A DNA stretch of 34,474 nt, taken from contig NZ_CP012703.1 in the NCBI RefSeq assembly GCF_001307295.1, positions 1 to 34,474 of the forward strand. The letters run 5' to 3'. The DNA is from Sphingopyxis macrogoltabida. GTDB taxonomy: Bacteria > Pseudomonadota > Alphaproteobacteria > Sphingomonadales > Sphingomonadaceae. Positions 6,252-14,359 of this stretch are shown piece by piece; position 1 is the stretch's first letter; the number at the start of each line of letters is the position of its first letter. The notes beneath the pieces were generated by a model. The model saw only the letters and a list, made by a program, of their open reading frames with translations, made no database searches and was not told the origin of the DNA. Both the position numbers and the translations under genes were made by a program.

Positions 6252-6872
6252 ATGAGAGCGATCTTCATCCGCCACGGCGAAAACACCGGCAACGCCGGCG
6301 TGCCCTGCCACGATCTCGCGACGATCGCGCTGACGGAGCGCGGCCACGAACAGGCGCGCGCGGTCGCGGCGAGCTGGACGCAAGCGCCCGCGCTCATCGT
6401 CACCTCGCCCTATACCCGCACCCGGCAGACGGCCGCGCCGACGATCGCGCGCTTTCCAGGCGTGCCGGTGGAAGTGTGGCCGATCGAAGAGTTCACCTAT
6501 TTGCAACCTGCGCGCTGGAACGGCACGCGCAGCGCCGAACGGATGCCGCACCTAGAACGCTATTGGCGCGAGGCCGATCCTGACTACTGCGACGGGGAAG
6601 GGGCGGAGAGTTTCAGCACCCTGTTACGGCGCTGCGAGGCGGCGCTAACGCGCCTCGCCGCCATGCCTGCGGGATCGCTGGCCTATGTGTTCGGGCATGG
6701 GCAGTTCATCCAGGCCGCGCGCGCGATCGTCGCCGACGCCCATCTGGACGATCGGGCCAAGATGCGCGCTTTCTGGCGCAAGGGCGAGCCGCCCGCGATC
6801 GGCAACGCGCAGCGGGTAGGGTTTCATTGGCAGGGCGACCGCTGGACCTGCGCGCCCGCGCTCGCCGCCTAG
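6252..6872 (+). CDS. Histidine phosphatase family protein
   Basis: The 206-residue protein starts MRAIFIRHGENTGNAG, the RHG phosphohistidine motif of the phosphoglycerate mutase/phosphatase superfamily. TSPYTRTRQTA supplies the second arginine and FGHGQFIQAA the second histidine, so the active site looks complete. The substrate is unknown; family members include sugar and nucleotide phosphatases. It follows the DUF2442 gene by 6 nt without a strong ribosome-binding site. Its stop overlaps the stop of the convergent recombinase. Confidence 0.85.
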   Translation: MRAIFIRHGENTGNAGVPCHDLATIALTERGHEQARAVAASWTQAPALIVTSPYTRTRQTAAPTIARFPGVPVEVWPIEEFTYLQPARWNGTRSAERMPHLERYWREADPDYCDGEGAESFSTLLRRCEAALTRLAAMPAGSLAYVFGHGQFIQAARAIVADAHLDDRAKMRAFWRKGEPPAIGNAQRVGFHWQGDRWTCAPALAA

Positions 6873-7837
6873 ATCAACACGCGCTCCACCTCGTCCAGCG
6901 TCACGTCATCGGGGCGGCGGTCATAGAGCTGGGTGGTGCGCGTCGAGCTATGGTTCGCCATCGTCGCGGCCGTCTCCAACGTGCCGCCATTCTTCAAATA
7001 GGTGGTGATCCCGGTCGCGCGGAAACTGTGGTTGCCGATCGCCGTCCCGATCCCGGCCGCCGCCGCGCGCCGGCGCACCATCGCGAAGGCGTTGGCTTGG
7101 GGCAGGGGGGTATCGCTTAGTCGCTTAGTGCTGCGCGCGATCGTGCGGAATAGCGGCCCCTTGCGGTCCTCGCGCAGCTCGCAACCGTCGATATAGGCGG
7201 TTAGATAATCCTCTAGATTGTGGTGGCAGGGCATTTCATGGCGCTTGCCGCCTTTCTCATGCAGGCGGACCCATAGCCGCCGATTCTGCATGAACACGTC
7301 CTCGACCCGCATCGCCAGCGCCGCGCCGATCCGCGCGAAGCTATAGACCATGAGACCGATCAGCGCGCGGTCGCGCAGGCCCGCATGGGTGGTCACGTCG
7401 ATGCTGTCGAGCAACCGCCGCGCCTCGTCGGGGGCCAGTACCGGCGTCTTGCCGCGCCGCTGGCTATGCGCCGGCCCGCGCACCGATCCGGCCGGGTTCG
7501 CCGGCACGGCATGACCCGTCACCAGCCAGTCGAACAGGTGGCGCACGCCGGCGAGCTGCTGCTTGACGCTGGGGGCGGCCAGCTCGCGCCCCAGCGCCTC
7601 GACCCAGGCCGCGACATGAAGCGGCTGCACCTGGGCGAGCGAGGCGACGCCGCGCGCCTCGCACCAGGCCAGGAAGTCGCCGGCCGCCCGCGCATAGGCG
7701 CGGCGTGTATGCGGATTGCGGATGGTGACGGCGAAGAACTCAAGGAATCGAAGCTGCGCGCGCTCGTCGGCCGCCGCGATCAGCGCCGGCAACGCCAGCG
7801 CGGGCGCGGGCGCGGGGAGGGGGGCGAGCTGGTTCAT
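6869..7837 (-). CDS. Tyrosine recombinase (phage integrase family)
   Basis: The 322-residue protein has an N-terminal SAM-like core-binding domain (about 28-110) and a catalytic domain with Arg169 (SFARIGAAL), Lys195, HSFR (His270, Arg273), His296 and nucleophile Tyr305 (QLYDRR). All catalytic positions are present. XerC/D-like enzymes resolve plasmid multimers or move gene cassettes; which applies here is unknown. The ATG at 7837 overlaps the stop of the upstream RHH gene (ATGA). An ATG at 7855 is possible but lacks that coupling. No att or dif-like site was identified. Confidence 0.88.
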   Translation of the reverse strand: MNQLAPLPAPAPALALPALIAAADERAQLRFLEFFAVTIRNPHTRRAYARAAGDFLAWCEARGVASLAQVQPLHVAAWVEALGRELAAPSVKQQLAGVRHLFDWLVTGHAVPANPAGSVRGPAHSQRRGKTPVLAPDEARRLLDSIDVTTHAGLRDRALIGLMVYSFARIGAALAMRVEDVFMQNRRLWVRLHEKGGKRHEMPCHHNLEDYLTAYIDGCELREDRKGPLFRTIARSTKRLSDTPLPQANAFAMVRRRAAAAGIGTAIGNHSFRATGITTYLKNGGTLETAATMANHSSTRTTQLYDRRPDDVTLDEVERVLI

Positions 7838-8229
7838 CGCGCGATCTTCTCCCATCGCGCCGGCGCGGGACGCGGCGCGGCCATCTTGCGGCGCAGCTCG
7901 TCGAACACCTCGTCGGCGTCGCGGACGCGGCCAGCCTCCGCGTCCTCAAGGCCGCGCTTTATCGACCCGTCCAATATCCGGCGTAGCAGCTCGTCGCGTA
8001 AATCGTGGTGCGGCTCCATGTCGATGAAGTTCTTGACGATCGCGAACACCGCCTCGGAAGGATCGGCGAACATGCCGCGCTCGATCCGCTCCAACAGCCA
8101 GTCGGCCTGATCGCCGGTAAGATACGCCTCGAAGCGCAAGCCGCCCGCGCGGGCCTGCTCGCGCAGCGCCTTGGCCTGGTCGCGCTCGGCATAGTTGTCG
8201 GCGAAAGCCGTGTCCTCGTCCTGGTCCAT
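7834..8229 (-). CDS. ParD-like antitoxin or RHH regulator coupled to the recombinase
   Basis: The 131-residue protein has an RHH-like core (about 30-75; FADPSEAVFAIVKNFIDME) and a C-terminal tail, GLEDAEAGRVRDADEVFDEL, like those of ParD antitoxins. A ParE toxin would normally follow; instead its stop overlaps the recombinase start by 4 nt. It may therefore regulate or assist the recombinase. The start at 8229 has AAGGGAG 5 nt upstream. The N-terminal 25 residues are charged and look disordered. Confidence 0.68.
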   Translation of the reverse strand: MDQDEDTAFADNYAERDQAKALREQARAGGLRFEAYLTGDQADWLLERIERGMFADPSEAVFAIVKNFIDMEPHHDLRDELLRRILDGSIKRGLEDAEAGRVRDADEVFDELRRKMAAPRPAPARWEKIAR

Positions 8230-8260
8230 ATCGCTCCCTTTCGGCGGTGGATCTCGGGAC

Positions 8261-8270
8261 CGTTTAAACG
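8261..8270. repeat. CGTTTAAACG palindrome (one of four in the window)
   Basis: The same 10-bp palindrome is found at 3043-3052 (in the SprT-like gene), 8261-8270 (upstream of the ParD-like gene; here extended to CCGTTTAAACGG), 25296-25305 (early in traA) and 34335-34344. An AT-rich 10-mer should be rare in this GC-rich DNA. A plasmid-wide regulatory or architectural site is possible, as with IncP Kor operators. Confidence 0.55.
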
Positions 8271-8353
8271 GCTCCATCGGATCGCCATGAGTGTGTGATA
8301 AAGGACATTATCATACATAGAACGAGGCGTGAATCCCGCATGTCGCATTCCGG

Positions 8354-8794
8354 CTATTCAGCTATCGCGTCGAACCGGTCTCGAGCCTCACGCACAGCCA
8401 TGTGGTTCTGGTCAGCCCATTCGATAAGGGCCAGCAAGGGTTGGAACATCGAGTGGCCCAAAGGGGTCAGGCTATATTCCACCTTGGGCGGCGTGCTGGG
8501 GACGACCAGCCTGTGAACGTAGCCATCCCTCTGCAATTCACGCAGGGTCTGCGTCAGCATGCGTTGCGAAATGTCGAACACAAGTCGGCGGATCTCGCTG
8601 AAACGGCGCGGGCGTTCCGCAAGCACGATCAGCAGGAGCGAAGACCATTTGCCGCTCAGATTGGCCAGGACGTCCCGTACCGGGCAATTATCCAGGTTGC
8701 CGCCATGCGCGCGACGTATCTCGTCGAGCTTCATGCCCCCGTCAACATTGAACACCGCGATGCCGGTGGTTCCCTTCGCGTAACCAGCTTCCAT
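8354..8794 (-). CDS. HxlR-family transcriptional regulator
   Basis: The 146-residue winged-helix protein has the HxlR signature: a cysteine in DNCPVRDVL, then LSGKWSSLLLIVLAERPRRF, RLVFDISQRMLTQTLREL, and PPKVEYSLTPLGHS at the wing. It diverges from the QorB-like gene, as qorR/ytfH does from qorB/ytfG in Escherichia coli, so it probably controls that gene in response to quinones or electrophiles. The ATG at 8794 is preceded by AAGAAGG with 7-nt spacing; the ATG at 8734 is an alternative. Confidence 0.85.
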   Translation of the reverse strand: MEAGYAKGTTGIAVFNVDGGMKLDEIRRAHGGNLDNCPVRDVLANLSGKWSSLLLIVLAERPRRFSEIRRLVFDISQRMLTQTLRELQRDGYVHRLVVPSTPPKVEYSLTPLGHSMFQPLLALIEWADQNHMAVREARDRFDAIAE

Positions 8795-8815
8795 AAAACT
8801 GCCTTCTTTACAGGA

Positions 8816-8853
8816 GTTGAACTCAGTTTAACATCATAGTCTCAATAAGAGAC
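8816..8853. promoter_or_regulatory. Two operator-like inverted repeats between hxlR and qorB genes
   Basis: A near-perfect 17-bp palindrome GTTGAACTCAGTTTAAC (8816-8832) is followed by GTCTC-AATAA-GAGAC (8839-8853). Both lie in the 86-bp divergent intergenic region, where HxlR proteins typically bind. Assignment to the HxlR protein is inferred. Confidence 0.5.
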
Positions 8854-8880
8854 CTAATCTAGCAGCAGGAATATCCCTTC

Positions 8881-9768
8881 ATGAGTGAAACGATCCTCGT
8901 CACCGGCGCAACCGGCCAGCTCGGCCAGCGCGTGGTTCACCATCTCCTGGAGACCCAAGGTGTGGCGCCTGAGAGCCTGATCCTGCTGAGCCGTGATCCA
9001 GGCAAGTTGTCTGACCTCAGCGCAAGGGGTGTCCAGGCGAGGATCGGAGACTTCGACGACGCAGCGTCGCTGGGCCAAGCCTTCGACGGTGCCGATCGCA
9101 TTCTCATCATCTCCACGGATGCTGTCGGCGAGCCGGGCAAGAGGTTGCGTCAGCATCTTGCAGCCGTTTCGGCCGCAGCCACAGCAGGTGCGCATATTGC
9201 CTACACCTCGATGCTGGCGCCCGAACCGGGTAATCCGGTGCTCTTCGCGCCCGATCATTATGGCACCGAGCAAGCGATCAAGGAAACGGGTCGTCCCTAC
9301 ACGATTTTCCGTAATGGCTGGTATCAGGAGAATCTCCTGATGACTTTGCCGCAGGCGATCAAGATGGGGACGCTCTACACATCGGCAGGCGAAGGCCGGA
9401 CCTCTCATATTGCGCGAGAGGACGTCGCTCGCGCTATTGCCGCCTCGCTGGCGTCCGGTTCTACGGAGAGCATCACCTATCAGTTGACCGGCCCCGAGGC
9501 GCTGACGACCACCGATGTCGCCGCATTGGCGGGCGAGGTCGCAGGCAAGCAGATTCCGGTCGTCAACCTCACCGACGAGCAGTTACTGGAGGGCATCAAG
9601 GCGGCCGGCGTCCCGGAGGGCTTCGCGCGGCTTCTGGTGTCCTTCGACGCCAACGCACGCACCGGCAGCAACTCCCTCGTTACCGATGACGTGGCAACGC
9701 TTTCCGGACAACAGCCCCTCCCACTTCGGGCTTTTCTGGAGAGCAGCAAGGCCGCGCTTATCGCATAG
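8881..9768 (+). CDS. QorB-like NAD(P)H:quinone oxidoreductase (NmrA/SDR family)
   Basis: The 295-residue protein starts with the dinucleotide-binding motif VTGATGQLG and continues with DRILIISTD and HIAYTSML, the atypical SDR/NmrA pattern of QorB (YtfG). It would reduce quinones with NADPH. The divergent HxlR gene strengthens the assignment. It appears full length, starting at the ATG at 8881. The weak upstream GCAGGA could be its ribosome-binding site. It is probably stress-response cargo rather than a plasmid function. Confidence 0.83.
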   Translation: MSETILVTGATGQLGQRVVHHLLETQGVAPESLILLSRDPGKLSDLSARGVQARIGDFDDAASLGQAFDGADRILIISTDAVGEPGKRLRQHLAAVSAAATAGAHIAYTSMLAPEPGNPVLFAPDHYGTEQAIKETGRPYTIFRNGWYQENLLMTLPQAIKMGTLYTSAGEGRTSHIAREDVARAIAASLASGSTESITYQLTGPEALTTTDVAALAGEVAGKQIPVVNLTDEQLLEGIKAAGVPEGFARLLVSFDANARTGSNSLVTDDVATLSGQQPLPLRAFLESSKAALIA

Positions 9769-10005
9769 CAACCGCTTCGCGATGCACCGGCAGGGGCGAG
9801 ATCAGCAGTCAGTTCTTCGGCCGCCCCATCGATCTCGCTCATGCACCTGTTCAACACCATCCGCCCTCTCGATCCATGCCGCGAAGTCGGACGGTGCGGC
9901 CAGATCTAGAGGGCGGATGGCGCTGCACTTCAACGCCGCGATCGTCTCAGGCCGTTGCGCATTCACCAAGCATGGCGCGATCCTTAGCGATTGTTGTTCA
10001 TTCTC
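9769..10005. other. Intergenic stretch with no firm gene
   Basis: The 237 bp between the QorB-like gene and the TetR stump hold no convincing complete gene. On the minus strand a short open reading (roughly 9810-9970; ETIAALKCSAIRPLDLAAPS) looks protein-like but has no start and no recognised family. It may be a decayed C-terminus. Confidence 0.35.
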
Positions 10006-10257
10006 TCACTGGACGGAATAAGCCCTAAGGAAGACGTCCACGGCGTCCGCGACGGATGCAGCCATTTTTCCCTTGGTTTTGGCTCCCCAAAGCAGAGGTT
10101 CTACATATCCCGCTTCAAGCAGGCCCTTGAGGTGGATCGCGATCAACATGGGATCGGTGGCGGCCAATATCCCTCTATCCTGCAACTGTTGCACATAGGC
10201 CGCCACTTCTTCCCATGCTCGCATTGGCCCGCGCGCATAGAGGCTTGCCCCTAGTTT
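10006..10257 (-). pseudogene. C-terminal stump of a TetR-family regulator
   Basis: About 83 residues remain, with RGPMRAWEEVAAYVQQLQDR, then DPMLIAIHLKGLLEAG and YVEPLLWGAK, resembling the ligand-binding C-terminal half of TetR/AefR-type repressors. The DNA-binding N-terminus is missing. The coding frame ends exactly where the Tn3-type terminal repeat begins (10258), so transposon insertion cut the gene. An internal ATG at 10224 would yield only a 72-residue fragment. Confidence 0.65.
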
Positions 10258-10295
10258 GGGGTCGGTACATAGAACGGACCCAGATATACGCTAAG
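10258..10295. mobile_element. 38-bp Tn3-family terminal inverted repeat
   Basis: The 38 bp begin GGGGTCGGTACATAG and end ATACGCTAAG, matching Tn3-family ends in length and in both terminal motifs. The stop of the TnpA remnant lies inside it, as in intact Tn3 relatives. The partner end was not found in this window. Confidence 0.8.
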
Positions 10296-10449
10296 GTTTC
10301 GCCGGACCTTCGACGGCGTGCATCTGGCGAAGCGGCCTGAGGGCGGACGATGGCGCATCGGGGTCGGTCCAAAGATAATCGCCGGTGAGGTTGATGTGCT
10401 GCCATCCGAGCGGCGAAAGGTGTTGCAACAGGTCCGTAGCGCGCCCGAT
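10291..10449 (-). pseudogene. C-terminal remnant of a Tn3-family transposase
   Basis: About 48 codons read [20 protein letters not shown] and then a short tail to a TAG at 10291-10293. This is the signature C-terminus of Tn3-family TnpA. It fuses upstream, around 10435-10450, to the MFS transporter frame, so the rest of the transposase was deleted. It is distinct from the intact transposase at 31018-33927, which ends differently. Confidence 0.78.
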
Positions 10450-10894
10450 AGGCGACCGGGAACCAGAAGGTCAGATAGAGCATGACGCCAGGAAAGAGTC
10501 CTGCTTCAGCCGCACCCAGTATCGCGCGCAGCACGTAGAAGCTCTCCGCTGACCATACGGCTGCCAAGGCTGTGGTACACAAGCCCCACAACACCGCAAT
10601 CCGCGTCAAGGTAAGCCGAGCGCCGAAGCGGGCGAGCATCATGTTGCTCGGCACCTCGAACAGCGAATAGGTGAGATACATTATGCCCACGCCAAACCCG
10701 AACATGGCGGTGCTAAGGCCGAGTGCCTGGGACATGGGGACAGCGGCATAGGCCACGTTTCCCCGATCGAGGATTGCCACGAAATACAGGGCGATCAGCC
10801 ACCACATGATGCGGTTTGCGACCTTGCGAATGATGGGCGGCGGAGTGTTGTCGTCCGCGCTTGCCGCCTGAGCGGGATCGGTTGCGCCACTCAT
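10436..10894 (-). pseudogene. N-terminal stump of an MFS (anion:cation symporter) transporter
   Basis: About 150 of an expected ~430 residues remain. After a polar N-terminus come membrane segments with 'NRIMWWLIALYFVAILDRGN', a YLTYSLFEVPSN segment and LRAILGAAEAGLFPG, then [11 protein letters not shown] where it breaks. These are hallmarks of the anion:cation symporter family, which often imports aromatic acids. The start at 10894 has GGAGGAAAAGA upstream. It may once have supplied substrate to the dioxygenase operon now beyond the IS256 copy. It is not functional. Confidence 0.78.
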
Positions 10895-10935
10895 TCTTTT
10901 CCTCCCCTTGAAACGTCTCTCGGCCACCCACTGAC

Positions 10936-12371
10936 ACCGGTTGGTCGCGTCCGTCAAGGTGGTGTAATTTCGGCTGTGGCCGTGGGCCATCGTCAGGCGG
11001 CTTTGGCGGTGATGTGTAGGGGCTGATTTTCCTCCTCGATCATGGGTTGGTTGAGTTCGGCCATGCCTTCGATCTGCATGTATCGGTGCTGGAGCTGCCA
11101 CTCGTCGTTCTGCTCCATCAGCACAGCCCCGACGAGGCGGATGATGCTGTCTTCGTTCGGGAAGATTCCGACGACGTCGGCGCGGCGCTTGACCTCCTTG
11201 TTGAGCCGCTCGAGCGGATTGGTTGAGTGTAACTTCGTGCGGTGCTGGGTGGGGAAGCCGGTGTAGGCGAGCACGTCGGTTTCGGCCTCGTCCATGCAGG
11301 CGCCGAGCTTGGGCCAACGGGTGCGCAACTGGTCGGCGACCTGTCGCCAGACCTGCGTTGCGCTTTTCTGATCGGGCTGCAGGAAGACCTGGCGGATCGC
11401 GGCGGCGACGACAGTGTTCTGGCCCTTGGGCACATAGGACAGGGCATTGCGCATGAAGTGCACCCGGCAGCGCTGCCAGGTGGCGCCCATGACGCGGGTG
11501 ATCGCGCCCTTGAGGCCCTCGTGAGCATCGGAGATGACCAGCTTCACGCCGGTAAGACCGCGCCGAACAAGGTCCTTCAGGAAGTCGGACCAGAAGACCT
11601 CCGCTTCCGAGGGGCCGATATGCAGGCCGACGATCTCGCGCCGGCCCTCGGTGTTGACGGCCATGGCGATTATTGCGGCAACGCTGATGATCCGCCCGCC
11701 TTCGCGTACCTTGAGATAGGTGGCATCGAGCCAGAGATACGGCCATTCGCCGGTGAGCGGGCGTTTCAGAAAGGCATGGACGCGCTCGTCAATGTCCTTG
11801 CAAAGCTTGGAGACGGTGGACTTGGAGATGCCGGTCATGCCCATGGCCTGGACGAGTTCATCGACCCGCCGGGTGCTGACCCCGCCGATCCACGCTTCCT
11901 GGATCACCGCAACCAGCGCTTTCTCGACCATCTTGCGGGGCTCAAGGAAGCCCGGAAAATAGGACCCAGCACGCAGCTTGGGGATTTTCAGGTTCAGCGT
12001 GCCTACCCGGGTATCCAGCGAACGGTCGCGATAGCCGTTGCGCCAGGTCGCGCGCTCGCTGCTGCGTTCGTGGCGACCCGCGCCGATCAGGCCATCAACG
12101 TCGGCCTCCATGATCAGCTGCAGCACGTTCTCGGCGATGGTGCGCAAAAAATCCGGTTGGCCGCCCTTTGCAGCCAGCTCTTCGATCAGTAATCTGTCCT
12201 CGGTCATCGGGAACTCCTCTTCGTCACGGTTGAAGTGTGCAAACTCCACCATAACGATGAACCCGGTGGCCACCAGCGACGCCGCATTCCGGGGTGGGGC
12301 ATGCCCCACCCCGGAATACACCATCGCCTACACCGGAAATTACACCACGAGCGCGGACGCTAACCACCGGT
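10936..12371. mobile_element. IS256-family insertion sequence
   Basis: A perfect 13-bp inverted pair GTGGTGTAATTTC lies at 10959-10971 and 12336-12348 around a full transposase. The inverted similarity continues outward with equal spacing (ACCGGT and GCGTCCG matches, 15 of 18 positions) to about 10936 and 12371, so the true ends may lie outside the 13-bp pair. No target duplication is visible at either boundary pair. It separates the MFS stump from the dioxygenase operon. Confidence 0.72.
10993..12207 (-). CDS. IS256-family transposase
   Basis: The 404-residue mutator-type transposase carries DDE segments WPYLWLDATYLKVRE (first Asp), VISDAHEGLKGAI (second Asp) and NPLERLNKEVKRR (Glu). CRVHFMRNAL is also typical. 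It appears complete. The ATG at 12207 (MTEDRLLIEE) with GGAGTTCCCG upstream is preferred to the longer frame reaching 12324, which translates the IS end. Confidence 0.92.
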   Translation of the reverse strand: MTEDRLLIEELAAKGGQPDFLRTIAENVLQLIMEADVDGLIGAGRHERSSERATWRNGYRDRSLDTRVGTLNLKIPKLRAGSYFPGFLEPRKMVEKALVAVIQEAWIGGVSTRRVDELVQAMGMTGISKSTVSKLCKDIDERVHAFLKRPLTGEWPYLWLDATYLKVREGGRIISVAAIIAMAVNTEGRREIVGLHIGPSEAEVFWSDFLKDLVRRGLTGVKLVISDAHEGLKGAITRVMGATWQRCRVHFMRNALSYVPKGQNTVVAAAIRQVFLQPDQKSATQVWRQVADQLRTRWPKLGACMDEAETDVLAYTGFPTQHRTKLHSTNPLERLNKEVKRRADVVGIFPNEDSIIRLVGAVLMEQNDEWQLQHRYMQIEGMAELNQPMIEEENQPLHITAKAA

Positions 12372-12375
12372 TGCA

Positions 12376-12397
12376 CATAGTAGTAAAAACAACTATG
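12376..12397. promoter_or_regulatory. CATAGT-N10-ACTATG inverted repeat upstream of the dioxygenase operon
   Basis: The 6-bp arms lie just beyond the IS256 end and about 80 bp before the large-subunit gene. A -35-like TTGCAC at 12371-12376 abuts it, with a poor -10 (TATGGA). It could be an operator or a promoter created by IS insertion. Confidence 0.35.
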
Positions 12398-12476
12398 GAA
12401 AAAGCAACCATCAACCGCTAGCGGGTGGATCGGGTCATTCTGGCAGGCTGGCACATTTCCAGCCATCCGGAGGGAA

Positions 12477-13838
12477 ATGTCAGCCGCCGTGAATTGCACG
12501 CAGTACCAGGACAGAAACGAGATGCTGATAGAGGATCGCCCTGGAGAGGGTACTTTTACGGTCGACCGCTCCGTTTTCACCGACGAGGACCATTGTCGCC
12601 GTGAGCTGACTGCGGTGTTCGAATCCGGATGGGTCTTCATCGGTCTGGAAAGCCAGCTTCGGCAGAAGAACAGTTTCTTTACGACCCATATCGGTCGACA
12701 GCCGGTGCTCGTCACGCGAGACGATCAGGGTAAGCTGGGCTGTTTCCTTAACAGTTGCCGACACCGCGGAACCATCCTGTGCCCGTTCAAACAGGGGCGG
12801 CAGAAATATCATGTCTGCCGCTATCACGGCTGGTCTTATGATTCCGCTGGCCGCAATGTTCTCGTTACCGATAAGGACTCGGGTCAATATCCCGCCGCTT
12901 TCGACCAATCCGACCACGGTCTCATTCCCGTTGCGCGGCTCGGTTCCTACCGCGGGCTTCTGTTCGCCAGTCTGTCGGCGGATGTTCCCGATCTGGACAG
13001 CCATCTCGGCGATGCGCGCCGCTTCATCGATCTGCTGGTGGACCAGAGCCCGGTTGGAGAAATCGAGTTCGTCCCCGGTGATCTGGTCTATACCTTCCAG
13101 GGCAATTGGAAGCTCCAGTTCGAAAATGGTCTGGACTATTATCACTTCCAGTCGACCCACAGCTCTTACGTCGATATCCTTGCTGAGCGCGTAAAGGCCG
13201 GCACGGTCGAAGACGTCGTTCTCGGGACCGATGAGCCGGGGCAGGGCAGCTTCAGCTTCACCAATGGACATGCGGTCAATTGGTCGATCCACAATGAAGA
13301 CCGTTTTGGGCGCCCCGTTCTGATGGAGCCCGGCGGCCTCGATGGTCTGCGTGAGAGGGTTGGTGCAACCTCTGCCAAATGGATGGTCCGGCAACGGAAC
13401 CTGACCATTTTCCCGAATCTTCAGATCATCGATATCGGTGCAGCCCAGATTCGAACATGGCGACCCCTGGCGGCCGGCTTGACCGAGATGACGTCGCACT
13501 GTGTGGGCATGGTCGGCGAGAGCGGTGAAGCGCGCCGCAAGCGCATTCGGAACTACGAGGATTTCTTCAATCCGTCCGGGCTCGCCACGTCCGATGACAA
13601 TGTCATGTATGAGCTCTGCCAGTCTGGCTATGCCGCGGCTGCAGCCGGGCCGTCGGAAGGCTATTTGCGCGGCATGGGGGCTGCGCTCGATCGGGCGCAG
13701 CCCCACGCCGACGAACTGGGCATCAACCCGGTAGAGAGCAGTTTTGGATCCCTTGGTTTTGGCGGGGAGACCAACTTTCATCCTGGCTATCGGGAATTGG
13801 TGCGGCGTCTGGCAGATGCTGCTGGGGGAAAGAATTGA
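12477..13838 (+). CDS. Ring-hydroxylating dioxygenase, large (alpha) subunit
   Basis: The 453-residue protein has an N-terminal Rieske centre (Cys94, His96, Cys114, His117; CRHRG and CRYHGW) and a mononuclear iron site in NGLDYYHFQSTHSSY (Asp220, His223, His228). Such enzymes cis-dihydroxylate aromatic rings with O2 and reducing equivalents. With the coupled small subunit and Rieske ferredoxin it resembles the three-component anthranilate/halobenzoate type (AndA-like). The substrate is inferred only from general resemblance. The ATG at 12477 has GGAGG unusually close; the ATG at 12522 is a good alternative. No reductase gene is seen, so electron supply must come from elsewhere. Confidence 0.86.
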   Translation: MSAAVNCTQYQDRNEMLIEDRPGEGTFTVDRSVFTDEDHCRRELTAVFESGWVFIGLESQLRQKNSFFTTHIGRQPVLVTRDDQGKLGCFLNSCRHRGTILCPFKQGRQKYHVCRYHGWSYDSAGRNVLVTDKDSGQYPAAFDQSDHGLIPVARLGSYRGLLFASLSADVPDLDSHLGDARRFIDLLVDQSPVGEIEFVPGDLVYTFQGNWKLQFENGLDYYHFQSTHSSYVDILAERVKAGTVEDVVLGTDEPGQGSFSFTNGHAVNWSIHNEDRFGRPVLMEPGGLDGLRERVGATSAKWMVRQRNLTIFPNLQIIDIGAAQIRTWRPLAAGLTEMTSHCVGMVGESGEARRKRIRNYEDFFNPSGLATSDDNVMYELCQSGYAAAAAGPSEGYLRGMGAALDRAQPHADELGINPVESSFGSLGFGGETNFHPGYRELVRRLADAAGGKN

Positions 13839-14359
13839 TGATCGAGATCGATACCGACCGCTCCATCGGGGCGGCGGAGGCCATTGCCAGGGATGTATTG
13901 TACCGCGAGACGGAGGCACTGGATCGTCAGGAATGGAACAATTGGCTCGACTGCTATTGTGAAGATGCGCGTTTCTGGGTGCCGACCTGGATAGCCGAAC
14001 ACAAGCTCGCCGACGATCCTGACCATCAGGTATCCATGATCTATCATGTGGGCCGGCGCGAACTCGAAGAGCGGGTGTTTCGCATCACGTCGCGCAAATC
14101 GGTCACCGCAATGCCGCTCCCCAGGACGCTGCATATGCTGTCCAACATTCGCGTTTCCGGCAATCGCCCGCAGGACATCTCCGTCAGCTGTACTGGCCAA
14201 ACCGCAGTATATGATGTTCGGCTCGGCATCGTTCATCCCTTCTTTGCGCGATATACCTACGCATTGCGGGAGGCCGGTGGATCCTGGCGTATCAGCGAGA
14301 AGATCGTCCACCTGATCAACGACCGCGTACCCACGGTCCTCGATTTCTACAGCATATGA
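13838..14359 (+). CDS. Ring-hydroxylating dioxygenase, small (beta) subunit
   Basis: The 173-residue protein has the NTF2-like beta-subunit pattern: LYRETEALDRQEWNNWLDCY, then DARFWVPTW, RRELEERVFRITSRKS and LPRTLHMLSNIRV. It forms the alpha-beta hexamer with the upstream subunit and has a structural role. Its ATG overlaps the large-subunit stop by one base (TGATG), and GGGGGAAAG lies upstream. The ferredoxin gene overlaps its stop (ATGA), so all three genes form one operon. Confidence 0.86.
   Translation: MIEIDTDRSIGAAEAIARDVLYRETEALDRQEWNNWLDCYCEDARFWVPTWIAEHKLADDPDHQVSMIYHVGRRELEERVFRITSRKSVTAMPLPRTLHMLSNIRVSGNRPQDISVSCTGQTAVYDVRLGIVHPFFARYTYALREAGGSWRISEKIVHLINDRVPTVLDFYSI

Noticed and set aside
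10175..11746. A 523-codon minus-strand open frame spanning the MFS stump and part of IS256
   Set aside because: It fuses an antisense-like reading of the IS256 end with the genuine MFS start at 10894 and a shifted reading of the transposase remnant; the real features explain the sequence better.
12480..13919. 479-codon minus-strand frame opposite the dioxygenase large subunit
   Set aside because: The plus strand has both Rieske and iron-site motifs and operon overlaps; the antisense frame matches nothing recognisable.
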